From positions 86,702,213 to 86,766,212 of the forward strand of contig OW799236.1 of NCBI GenBank assembly GCA_941918925.1: a DNA stretch of 64,000 nucleotides, in the 5' to 3' direction. A program made the position numbers and the translations under genes. Positions 47,431 through 59,124 of the stretch are shown here, piece after piece; within the stretch, counting starts at the first letter, position 1, and each line of letters starts with the position of its first letter. The stretch is from Phyto melanocephala. Its lineage: Eukaryota; Arthropoda; Insecta; Diptera; Rhinophoridae. The notes below the pieces were generated by a model. The model did not search any database and was not told the origin of the DNA. It saw nothing but the letters and a program-made list of their open reading frames with translations.

Positions 47431-47785
47431 TTAGTGTACTTTTGTACTATTCGCAAACAAGAAAACTTCATTGTTTGCAGGAAAAATGTTTTATTAAAAT
47501 TTTCAAGTGAACTGCATTTTCAGATTGAAAGTAGAAAGACTTCATATTTATATTTGTTTTTAAATATAATTTTTTTTCTCATCATAAAACTTATTAAATT
47601 GGATCTAGGTTCTTAATCAGGGAAGGCAACGCTAAACAAAAATTTAATTTTTTCATATTTATAACAGTTAAAAATATAGAGGCGTATCAAAGTTCAGAAA
47701 AATTTTGATTTGGGTTCTATAATGTTTCTATAGTTTTAAAATGATCCATAAAAACTAAATACAGCCCTCGATTTTTGTAGTTTTT

Positions 47786-47915
47786 ATAGGCTTTACCTGT
47801 AGTGACAAGGGTGAATGTAGCTTTGTTATTTCTACAATATTAATTTCCCACTCTATAAAGTTTCTGTGTGTCAGTTGAAATTAACTTTTAACAAAGGGTG
47901 GGCCCTTTACAAGTT
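47786..47915 (+). mobile_element. HINE family B 5' fragment
   Basis: Worn TTTATAGGCTTTACCTGTAG, CTATAAAGTTTCTGTGTGTC and GTTGAAATTAACTTTTA follow the order of B copies. Truncated at 3' next to A3. Confidence 0.6.
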
Positions 47916-47921
47916 TAAATT

Positions 47922-48501
47922 TAACAAGTAAGACCACTATAATTTTTTATACCCACCACCAATTTTGTGTGCTTTTATAGCACAAAATTTATTATTTTGC
48001 TATTAACAGAAATCGCTATGGAATAAACTCTTTATACTAAAATATGTATCACTTTCTTTGTATAACTTCGATATGCTAGTAAAATATTTTTGTCAATTTG
48101 GTCCTTCAATGAAAGTGGGCGTTAAAGTGGGCGTTAAAGTGGGCGTGCCAATAAAGCTTCTGCTAATAAATACAATTTAGATTTCATGGCTCTTCGTTAA
48201 TACGTCTGGACACAATTACATTTTATTCAATGTAGGAAGGACATGGTTTTTTTTACCTTCTCTTGCAATACGAGCTATAACTCGCTTCCTAATATTCCGA
48301 TTTTGTCCATTTTCAATACCAAACAAACCTTATGTATAAGAAATATTCTGGCAAAATTTGAGCCCCTAGCTTTTTCGGTTCAAGCTTAATCGTGCCTTTA
48401 ACAGATGGATGGATGGGGTCTAAAATGGATATTTCGATGTGTTACAAACGGAATGACCAAATGAATATACCCCAACCAATTTTTTTGGTGGCGGGTATAA
48501 A
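47922..48501 (-). mobile_element. HINE family A copy 3 (A3), short
   Basis: In reverse: AACAAGTAAGACCACTATA, then directly TTATACCCACCACCAATTTT, so the terminal hairpin is missing. The right end GGTGGCGGGTATAAAA is the 5' end of family A. Most of the tandem array is deleted; a small GTGGGCGTTAAA triplicate remains near 48115-48150. Confidence 0.78.
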
Positions 48502-48512
48502 AACTGAGATCA

Positions 48513-49184
48513 TTTTTATACCCTTCACCTGTGGTGCACAAGGGTATATATAGCTTTGTCTACAATTTTAATTTTCGACCCCATAAAGTATATATTTTCT
48601 GAAAGCTTATGAATAGCGAAGTCGATTAAGCCCTGTCTGTCTGCCCGTCTGTCCGTGTGTTGGTTGAAATCAACTTTTGGAAGCAACTATATGTTGCTCA
48701 GATCTCTATATGGTATCAATCTCTTGGAAATATCCAAGAATGAATCGCTATTGAAATTCAGCACAATGGCCCCATAACTTTCTGAGATATGAGCAAAAAA
48801 CCACGACCACCTCGGTTTTTCAACAATTACAACAACAACCTACATACATACTGTTTAAAGTAAACGTGGCATCGAATTCTAGCTGAGCCAAAAATTTTTT
48901 TTTATTTTATTTAATATATTATTTATATTTTATTATTTTTTTTATATATTTTTTTAATTTTTTTAAAAAATTTTTTTAAATTTTTTTTTTTAATTTTTTT
49001 TATTATTTTTTTTAATTTTTATAATATTTTTTTTTGTAATATTTTTTTTTTTGGTATGTTTTTTACATGTATGTACGTATTTTATATGAGATAAATGGTG
49101 ATACAAACAATTGTTATTGCATGACTACACGTTGTGAAGGGTATATAAGATTCGGCACGGCCGAATATAGCACTGTTACTTGTT
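48513..49184 (+). mobile_element. HINE family B copy 6 (B6)
   Basis: Close sister of B5 with the same 5' block and end (ATTCGGCACGGCCGAAT, TTACTTGTT). The central poly-T module (about 48860-49065) is the reverse complement of B5's module. Confidence 0.87.
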
Positions 49185-51070
49185 GTTTATTATTTCTTCA
49201 TAAATTTATATTTATAGATAATGTATAGTTGATATACCTGCTAAATATACATATATATTTTTTTAATCTTAGAAGCATAAAATATATCAATCGAATTATT
49301 TTAAAAAATATTCGATTAAAATGATTGACAATTTTAAATTATTCAAACTAATTTTTGTTCGTTTGCATTATTCGAATATCTTTTGATTTTTGACAACACT
49401 ATTAGCAACATTGATTGGTTTAAGTTTGCCTAATAATTTCATTGAATTAAATATCTCACTTGACGGCTGCAGAAGTAAAATTTATGTTTGTAGGAAATGA
49501 TATAACTTTAGTTTCTAATTATTCAACAAATTAAGCTTAACTTTTTTATACTTTTTTTGTTGGTAACCGCACATAATAAATTTTGTAGCATGTCTTGTGT
49601 ATGAATAATCGGAGTAATGGTGCATGTATCAAGTCGTTAAAGTCCTTTATGACCTGACAAGAAGCTCTTGTCTATTATTGCATTATTGATCTGTTTGGAA
49701 TGATAATTTTTTAATAAATGATAAGTAAAATAGAAGTAGTCTTGAATACTCTCTTTGAAACAGGCCTCTATTAAAAAGTTGACATCTGTGGACCTGCAGC
49801 TTGCTCTATTCAAGTAAAGGTATTGCAACTTCACAATAAATTTTGTGCTTACTAAAACAAAACTTCTTTGAGATATAAATACTACACAGTTTCACAGTCA
49901 AAGTTTCTTCTTCGTTTTACACCAATAGTCACAGCATTGAAATGTGAAGGATGCTCGCAGGCGAAACGAACAAATGGGAAAAATATTTTAAAAGTAATAA
50001 AAATAAATAAAAACATTAAAAGCAATAAATTATTTGTTGCTGTTGTTGTTGTTGTACAATTACAAGAACAATACAAGAAAAGTCTAGTGGGAAACAAGAC
50101 ACCAGCAACCGGCAAACATAAAAAATAATTGCTTAATTGCAAAACACTGAAACAAACACCCAACAAATGTCTCGTTTACAATTGTTAACAACTTTTAATT
50201 GAAATAAAATTTTCTTTAAAAATGATTTTTTTTATACATTCTACATGGTTGTATTACAAGGCAATAATGTCTCTAGAGATGAAATATGGTTTTGAATGAA
50301 AAACACTTAAAGCTTAAAATAGTGGCGGGGTAAGAAAAGACATCTTTTTATCTCAAAGAATTAACAAAATTATTTCAATAAATTCACATTAAACAAGGTG
50401 GAAGAAAACAAAAAAAAAATTCAAAATAATCTCACAAGGTGATAAATCTTAACAAAACAACAACAACAATAGCAATATGCATATTTCCTTAAGATGAGGT
50501 GTTGTTGATTTAGACTCTGTACTGTGTTTAAGGCTGGTTGGGTGGTAGGTGGGGAATATGTTAAACCTTAATGTCGCCTTGTTGCCATTTCAGTTGGTAT
50601 TTTAATTTTCAAAGTTTTTTTTTTCTATTATGTTTTATTCATTTTCCTACTTATATCTGCCACATAATGTTAATTTTATTGTCATGGTTTTGTTTTTATA
50701 ATTTCTTTACATATGAAGTTGTAATTTTCATTTAGAAGAGGGTTGTAACGTTGCGATATGTGTATGTGTGTGTGTGTGTGAAGAGAGCATGGAATAAAAA
50801 TTGTAATTAAATACTGAAAACTAGCATCATCACCAGAATTTCATAATTATACACGACTGCATGTCGTCAAGACTTAATATATTGTTAGCATTTCTTTTTA
50901 GGCAAACTTCTCTAGAATGTGGTACCACCGACAATGTTCTAAGAAACCAACCCCTTTTTACTAAAGACCGTGCAATTTTTTGTTGTTTTATTCTTGTAAA
51001 AATCCATAGTGTTTTGAAAATATACGAGGATGCATGTTACAGTGAAAGGAATCAATTTCATTATAGAAGA
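49185..51070. other. No gene recognised
   Basis: AT-rich, with AAC/GTT and GT microsatellites (50036-50056, 50460-50475, 50762-50780). The pair of overlapping frames at 49868-50166 is partly simple repeat (poly-Val from GTT) and is not supported as a gene. Confidence 0.55.
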
Positions 51071-51072
51071 TA

Positions 51073-51725
51073 CAAGATGGGCCAAAAGAAGTCATCCGAT
51101 GTTGTTTGGCTCTTATTTCTTTTCTGAATGAAAAACTTCAATTCTGTTATTTGATTATGTTTATTTGAACCTTTAGAATTTTATTTGTCAAGTCGAGAAG
51201 ATGATATCGACCAAATGGGCGCGTTCACAATTGATTGCTATATAAGCTCGTTTTATGGCATTTTTCATCACTTCAGCAAAAACTTCGGGCGACAGATTCT
51301 TACACTCGTGACGAATATTGTCCCTGAGGGCTTCCAGGGTCTTGGGCTTGTTCACGTCAATACGGGACTGCGAAAAACCCCACAAAAAAGTCTGGAACGG
51401 TTAAATCGGTCGATCTTGCGGGCGAATGTAAATCGCCAAACCGAAAGATGCGGCGACCCGGGAACGCGTGGATTTTTAGTGCCCCAGAAGTGATAGCTAC
51501 CTCAGCGGGTACGTGAACAAGAGCCTTTTCGCTTATTATGATTTTGTTTGAAAATGCAGCCTCGAGACGATTATTACGCGTTCTTGGGGAGTGTATCGCT
51601 CCATAGCTTGTTCACTTGTATTCTACATCCGTCTAGTACATAAATTTCAAAACAGATTTGACATTGGCCGCCATTTGCAAAAATAAGAGCATCTTCCAAT
51701 AGGGTAATTTTTTTTGCCCATCTTG
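51073..51725 (-). mobile_element. Mariner internal-deletion derivative
   Basis: TIRs CAAGATGGGCCAAAAGAAGT and CAAGATGGGCAAAAAAAA (reverse strand), flanked by TA at 51071-51072 and 51726-51727. On the minus strand a start-like MERYTPQERVIIVSRLHFQ at about 51605 is soon broken, and the C-terminal piece (51188-51385) reads KPKTLEALRDNIRHECKNLS, HLVDIIF. The catalytic middle is mostly missing, so this is a step from a full mariner to a MITE. Confidence 0.82.
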
Positions 51726-51729
51726 TATT

Positions 51730-54700
51730 TCCGACTCTATTGGAATCCTTATATCAATGATCTTAATTAATATATTATTGATTTTTACAAAAAAAAAAAA
51801 ATCGGTTTTTTAAAACAATTTTTTTTATTTTTTCTAAATAAAAGAACAGCGAAAATATACTCAATATTTTCGCCACTTTTACCTTAAACCTCATATTGGT
51901 GTTGGCATATTGGTAATAACTACATCCTTCTGAAAGTATGCTACATTATAACATCTAAAATATTGATCTTTTCTAAAGAATTATTCCCATTTTTTATTAC
52001 TTTTTTGAGTTGCTGGCACCACTGTAACTTTTTTATTTTTCTTTCCTTAAAAAAAAAATTTGAAAACGTAACCACAGTTTCTTATATGAAAATTCTGTTT
52101 TTATAAACTGTTTTCTTCAATAACTTTTTCTTATTATTTAGCCTGAAAGTATACACCAAACATCTTTTTCTTTATATTTTTACACACTGCCACATACATG
52201 TACACCGCCTCAGAGTAGGTTTTATATTTCCCAATTGCTTTGCAAAGAATTCTGACAACAAGTAGAAAATGAAAATAGCAACAAGCCAGCAAAAAAAAAA
52301 TAACATAATTTTCTTGTTACTTTGTCTGATGCCAGTTTAACTGTTTATGAATGCACAAGCTGTGGAAAAAACGGCATGATGGTAATGATGACGACTTCGT
52401 CTTCGATGCTAAAACAGTCAGTCGAGTGGAAGGAGAAAATGATGTGTTTGTGTCTTAATCCTTTTTCCATTATTATTTTCATAATTCTTATTTACATGTT
52501 TTGCTTTCTTTGCTTATTTCTTAGCTGCTGCAGTAATAAAAATTTACCTTCTCTTCTCTATCTATATCGTCATGCCTAAAAGTAGGCTTGTTTTCTTTTT
52601 AATTTTATGGGTATTTCTTTATTTATTTAGTTGTGTTTATGTGTTTCCTTTATGAGGCATGTAAAAAATAGGCCTTTTTAGACCTTTTAAAATTCCCACT
52701 AAAATTTTTCCTTAAATGGCAGTTCTGAAGCTTTTTAAATAGAAGAAAATAAAGTGACAAACACTACGAGAAGGTATTATTTAAAAAATTTTTTTTAATC
52801 TTTAGTAGATTAGGGTATTAAATCGCGGGAAGATTTACGCTGAAAAAACATTGTCATTTTGTGAATACTGAGAGACATTTAGGAAGAATTTGTGAATGAT
52901 ATTTGTTTCTTATTCTGCTCAGACTGAGAAATAGTATTGATGAGCGAGGAGTTGGTTTCATTTAGGGTAATGAATTTGAGCAGGATTCAGGGAAGGGAAA
53001 ACAAGGGAGTGGAGAATTTGTTCATCAACTTAAACCGGCTTGAGGTCAAACGTGGGAAATTTCGCCTAATGATGTACTCTGGATTTATGTAGCAATGGTA
53101 AAATCGATGATCACTTACCCATCTGTTTTCCGGTAGCCGAAGGCCTCTCAGACACCGATTAGAAGGCGATGGATGGGGTTCAAAGGATTGTTTGCATGGG
53201 TATATATGGTGCGATTCATTCAGGACAAGGTTAGGCAATTGTGGTGATGCTAAAATTTCTGCATTTTGACTTATTTATAAGCAAATGACTGTAAGATCGG
53301 AAATTCGGATGCAAATCAATGGCACATGGTATTACGTAAAAAAAAGAAGGTTAAGAAGACACAGATGCCGATGAATCGCATGAGTCGAGTGAATCGAGAA
53401 TAACATCAGTATCTTTACTGAAGGTTTTTTATGGATGTTAGAGCAAGGGCTGTTGTATATTCTTTTAAATTGAGCTTATGATGCACTTTGCGTCTGGGGA
53501 ACTATGCGTCAAATTTTTATTTATATGCATTTGTCCTTGTGCAAAAATACAATACGAAAAAATAATCCGTCAATTAAGCTAGGAAGATAAATCATTTTCA
53601 ATCATCTTAAAAAAATAAAATTTGAAAAAACTATGGGGCAAAAAAACTAAAAAAATTACAATTATTGAGGCTTCCTTCAGTAAGGGCATCGTTCTGCGAG
53701 TTTGGCACAAGCGCAAGCTTAGAAGTTGGATGAAGGCCACTTGTAGGCAGGCTTATGTGGTATTCAAGAAGTTTCTTTGGAGGCATGCAGTTAAGGTACT
53801 CGTTTTTAATCAGAGTACAATGAACTGCATAACTGCGTTGTTTTTAGGACATGAAAACTTAAAATAGAATCAGGGGAGGATGTATATCGAAGACGGTTAT
53901 ATACGTAGAATGTGCATGAAATATGTTGAGACTGCAGTGCATATAGTATGAAGAGTGCATTAGGGATCACTGGAAAGCACACATTAAGTGTAGATGGTAC
54001 GGAGGACTCAGTATAAAGATGCTTGACAGTGTGAAATCGTTTTCTAGTCTAGAGCATATGCTGGTTGTGGTGAGAGACCCAGTGAGGAAGGGATACTGAC
54101 CGGTAGCTTGGTAATCACTGAGGAGCGAAGAAAGCTTTAAAGGGACTCGCGATAAAAGTTATCTACTTCGATACTGAAGACGAATTTGAAACACAGTTTT
54201 TTTGTAGATAAGATAATATCCTGAAAATGGTAGCCATTTTCTGCTTCGCACTTATTTTCCATAAATTTTCACAAAAATTCTGGTTTTTAATTCGTTCACG
54301 ATATTTGATTAGCAAGCCAACTTACACATTTTTATTCAAATATTCAGAGAGACAAAATAAGAGCTGTTAAATCTGATGAACGTCTAAAACAGTTAATACA
54401 GCTTGTGCGTGGTATAATTCATTAGGTAAATCCATTCAGGCATCTGCAACATATGCTGTGAGGCGGTAATAATTATTAGATTGAAAAATGGATACTTTAA
54501 TTATTTTAGTGCTAAAGAAGAGAGCTTTAAAAGCTTTTCGAACAAAACAAAAAAAAATATATTTATAAAGGTTTTTTTTAGCGCTTTCATGAAAAAAAGT
54601 ATTGAGTATTATTGGGCAATGAAAAGTAGTAGAATTGTAAAATTTTTTCTTTCGGCGATGTTTACGAAAAAGTAACCGCAAACGAAAAATTTTTCACAAT

Positions 54701-55130
54701 AATGTTGAATAATTTTCTTCCATTGTGGCAGACAATAATCTAGATTCTATATGATGTGTAACTTCCAAAACGTGTTACACATCCGCCGTGGTAATAGGGC
54801 TTACGGCTTCAGTATAAGGCCTTACAGAAGGCCTCTTCACTCCTTCCTTTTATAACTGGGATGTAGTAGTGTTACTGTGATTTTTTCTTTTGTCATGCCT
54901 GTTTTTGTTTTCTTTAGAATTATTGTTGTTAATGTTGTTGTTTATTATACGTTATGATTTTCAAATTTAAGTTGTTTTTTTTTATTTAAAATTTTTTCAT
55001 ACTTAAATGTTTTTACAACGAAATTATTACAACTTCATATCTATCGTTGAGTTTTTATGTATAGTATGTACAAATATGTACATAAGTGTGTACTATTTAA
55101 ATACTGCACAATGGGATAATTTTCTATTAG
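51730..55130. other. No gene recognised
   Basis: Poly-T/A-rich to 52800; from 52850 to 54200 the DNA is less AT-rich but the frames (52987-53238 minus, 53622-53867 plus) have no family features. It could hide an old repeat. No terminal repeats seen. Confidence 0.45.
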
Positions 55131-55133
55131 ATA

Positions 55134-55223
55134 TTTGAATGCTATAGTTGGATTTGAAACAGAGCGTGAATTTTGGAAATAAATTTCTAAGATTTGTAAA
55201 CGTTGTTCTGGTGTAAGTCTTAG
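55134..55223 (-). pseudogene. Mariner transposase N-terminal fragment
   Basis: LRLTPEQRLQILEIYFQNSR, then SVSNPTIAF, is the first-helix pattern of DD41D-type mariner transposases. Nothing recognisable follows. Confidence 0.65.
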
Positions 55224-55759
55224 CAGGGTGATTTCCCAAAGTATACTGAAAAAAAGTCTAACACACTTCATTAGTACAGCAGCTAGTTACACAGTTGTCT
55301 CTAACGGATATTCTAAAGATCTAAAAAAGTACCTCTAATGCTATTATTATATCATTTCAATAGAAGACACTAGATCTATAGAATATCCAATATATACAAG
55401 TTAATATTTGTTGGTTTGTCGGTCAAACGGTCACGATAAAACTTTGCAAACCAATATCTGCACTTACATGGAGGTTTATATTTTTTTTTCAGAACTTGGA
55501 GGTGGTGTGTCACCTCCCATAAAAACCAAAATTTATTAGCTAAAATATTTTTTATATGTGCAATATATAATTTTATTGATAGTGTGTAGGATGTAGTTTT
55601 TAGAAATATAAGAGCAATGGCAGAAACTGGTAAAATTTTTTCTTATAAGGGCATGTTCGATGTTTACATGATGAGACGTTTATATGTCACTAATCGCAAA
55701 CAATAATTGTAAGTAAGATAATTAAAACACATTCAACTATTCAATTTTCTAATTTAGTT

Positions 55760-57015
55760 ATGTATACCCTTCAAAGTGAGGTTATATTAGGTTTGTCATT
55801 CAGTGTAAAATTTCTAAAATTTTAAATTTCGACCCCATAAAGTATAAATTTTCTGAAACCAATGTCCGTCTGTCAGTCTGTCCGTGTTTATGTTGAAATG
55901 GACTTTTTGAAGTCCCCAGACATTTCCAAGACCCGTGTAAGATATAAAAATATTTGGGAGCAGATCCGTATTGAAAATCAGAAAATCGCTCTATAAACAA
56001 CTGAGATATGATAAAAAGACCTAGACCACTTCGTCTTTTTACACCAATACAAACTGGACGAACGTAAGTTTTTTTATATATTTTTTAATACATCTATATA
56101 CAGGGTGGACCAAAAGTCACGCCTGCGTGTACAAAATTGAATAACTTTTTTGTTTATTAATGTGTTTTTGCTTTATAGAAGTTTAAACGGCTGGACCGGT
56201 TTCCTTGAAATTTTCACAGAATCTTTCTGTATGTCTGGAAGAACCTATAGGCTATACCTTGGTTTAAAATTGTAAGTGGGCGGGGTGCCACGCCCTATTA
56301 AAGAATAAGTATTAAATATTATATATCACGAAAGTTAATGCAGGTAGAGTCTTCAAATTAAGAACGTTAAACTTTGACATCCACACAAACATTTGGGTAA
56401 AAAATGGGTGGACTTGCAATAGTAGACGTGGCCACATGAATTAAATACTAAATTTCGTATATTTGGAAAACGATATCGATTAGAGTACTAAAATTTTGCA
56501 AGAGCAACTTTGACACCCAAATAAACATTTCTGAATAAAATGGGTACATTAGAAATAGTGGGCGTGGCAGCTCTCATAGCAATTGAATACTAAAATTCGT
56601 ATATTCGGGAAGCGATAACAGTTAGAGTACCCAAATTTTGCACGAGAAGCTTTGACATCTATATGACTATTTTGAAAAGAAATAGATGCTTTAGTTATAG
56701 TGGGCGTGGCACCTGTCATATGAATTAAATACAAAAATTCGTATATCTGGGAAGCGATAATAGTTAGAGTACCCAAATTTTGCACGAGACACTTTGACGT
56801 CTATATGATTATTTGAATAAGAAATGGTGGATTTAGTAATAGTAGGCGTGGCACTTGCAAAATAAATATATTTTTGAATTATACAATTTTTATTTCATTA
56901 CGATGGGGGTGGCAAGGATGGGAAGTTTTTAAGTGGATAGTCATTAAAAAGATAATCAAACATATATGTATGTATGTAAGATTCGGCTCTGCCAAATATA
57001 GCCTTTTACTTGTTT
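55760..57015 (+). mobile_element. HINE family B copy 7 (B7), diverged, with tandem units
   Basis: TATACCCTTCAAAGTGAGG, GACCCCATAAAGTATAAATT, GTCCGTCTGTCAGTCTGTCC; 3' hairpin ATTCGGCTCTGCCAAAT then TTTTACTTGTT. From 56270 to 56860 there are about four units of ~125 bp with GTGGGCGTGGCAC and CAAATTTTGCACGAGA. A mariner-like end (ACAGGGTGGACCAAAAGTCA) begins at 56100. Confidence 0.75.
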
Positions 57016-57593
57016 CTATTTGAGTACAGACGTGGATTTGTATCATAAAATTTCCAACATCCTTCAAATCAGTGTTGATTAAAGTTTGAGGTTGCAGATG
57101 GTAAAAAAAAATTACTGATTACAAAATTTTGTAACGCAAGCTAGAAAAATTCAGCTATCTTTAAAAGTTAGTTGGCTTATTCACAAGGTAACCTAAGTGT
57201 CGTGTTATCATAATTTTTAAAAGTTTTAAAAAGGTTCAACAATTTTACAATAAACAATTCAAAACTTCTCAATGATTTTAAAAGTTTTGGTAAACTATGA
57301 CTTTGTGACAATACAACTCTTAGACCACCAACACAATTTTCAAATTTTGCATTATAAATCACATAAAAACTAATTCCTTAAAGGAGATGAATATAAGAGA
57401 ATCCTTAAATAATATACTTGTAGCCAACTAATGTCGTTTTATTAAAAGCCGCGAACTCTTTGTGATGCACATTACTTCACGCATGTTACATTTTTTCTTT
57501 GTAGCATATAAATAAACAATTTTTTTTTTATTTTAACATATTAATTTATTTATGCTTTTAGTTAAACTTTTTCATTAATTTTTTATGTTTATA

Positions 57594-58535
57594 CAGGGTG
57601 GCCCTGTCAAATGTTCGTTACGGTTTCAGTAGCATACCTTTATCCGATGTTGAATTTTTCACACAAAAGAGCAATTGTTTCGTTGGTTGTGTTCCAACTA
57701 TCCTGTTATCGTCCAGGTCCATATTCTCACTTTCTGCCTACAAAAAAAATGCCGTGTCATTTCGCGATAGCGAACACTACTCACAGTAACTGCAACTTTA
57801 TTTGCAAAGAAGTACGACCCGATGACGCCGCCAGCCCATGAATCTAACTACACAGTCACTTTTTGTAGATGCTTCGGCTTTTCAGTAATCCCTCGTAGAT
57901 TTTCATTTGCCCAAATTTGACAATTCTGCTTTTTAACGATTATATTAGGGTGAAAATTTGCCTCATCGCTGAAGATGATTTTCTTTGTAAAGTAACTATT
58001 CACTTCTCTTTGTTCAAACAACCATTCAGCGTATTGGCGATACTTGAAATGATCAGTAGGCTTCATTTTTTGAGTTAATTGAACCTTGTAAGCGTGAAAA
58101 TTCAAATCTTTATTCAAAATTCGCGTAAGTGATGTTCGAGAGATGCTCAATTATTGGGCATGACGTGGCTTTTCTGCGTACACTATTGCGAACAGTATCA
58201 ATGTTTTCCGCAGAAGGAATTGAGCGAGCATTCATAGGGATTTTAACATTTCCTACAGATCCGGTTTGCTAAAAATTAAAAAATTCTTTCGATTGTGTAC
58301 ATATGTGGTCGATTATGATAAACAAAAAAATCACGAAATGTCCGAAATGCATTCTGATTTGAACGCCCATTTTCGTAAAAGGCTTTAGCAATCTTTATGT
58401 GCTGCTTAGTTGTGTACTTCTCCATAAATTTGTCAAAAACTGCAACAATAAAATGTCAAATTAAGTAGAGCCTAGAACTTCACGTTAAAGTGTGACTTTC
58501 AATCAATATCGTGCATTATGGTCAGACCATTCTTT
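57594..58535 (-). mobile_element. Mariner (rosa/DD41D-type), truncated copy
   Basis: The left end is TA + CAGGGTGGCCCTGTCAAATG; the right limit near 58535 is approximate (worn inverted match GGTCAGACCATTC). It contains the transposase relic 57846-58425 on the minus strand. The region from the second catalytic Asp to the C-terminus is absent. Confidence 0.72.
57846..58425 (-). pseudogene. Mariner transposase N-terminal half
   Basis: Starts MEKYTTKQHIKIAKAFYENG at 58425, then FRTFRDFFVYHNRP, a stop near 58275, SVGNVKIPMNARSIPS, and after a shift SISRTSLTRILNKDLNFHAY and KVQLTQKMKPTDHFKYRQYA, then KKIIFSDEANFHPN (first catalytic Asp) and EKPKHLQKVTV. Ends abruptly by 57846. The N-terminus matches the fragment inside HINE A (3950-4535). 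Confidence 0.87.
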
Positions 58536-59124
58536 ATATTGTCTAATAAGCCCTTAAAAAAATTAAGTAGGATAAATTTCCAAAATTTTCAGTTGTTAAA
58601 CTATTTCTGGGATTTACCAGTATACGAGTAGTTTAATGTCAAATATCAGCAAAATTGTCAGATTTTGTAGGTATTGTTGGAGAAAAATCCTGAATAACCT
58701 TTTCTACCCAAAGAGATTAAGCATAAGCAATAAAACAATAAAATACATACAGAAATCGTCTAAGTCAACAAAGTTGTTAATCACTGCACAATGAACTTGT
58801 AGGTGCATGTAAGTATAAACATAATTGCTCAGTGAAATAAGCAAGATATAAGTTAAATGTAAGTGCATGACTGACTCCTTACGACCTGAACATTAGGTTG
58901 TCCCGTTCTTGAATGAGAAAAATTTGTTTTTGAGCTACACTTTCGCAAGAGGTATCAAAACTTGCGTAATTTTACACAGATTACGGTAAAATAAATAAAA
59001 GTCAAATTACGTGCAATCTTGAGGGCTCTACTCTTAAAAACGTTTTTACATACTTATACCATATGCTTAAAATAATAAAAAAAACGAGATACAAATTTAT
59101 TTTATTTATGTATATTCTATATTT

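Noticed and set aside
49868..50166. Overlapping frames with Val-rich segment
   Set aside because: The Val run is a GTT microsatellite and the opposite strand is open for the same reason; no family match.
53622..53867. 81-codon frame in a less AT-rich stretch
   Set aside because: It is basic and Trp-containing but matched no domain, and no splice sites or repeats supported it.
57598..57841. Two plus-strand frames starting at the ACAGGGTGGCC end
   Set aside because: They are antisense to the mariner transposase relic and its terminal repeat.
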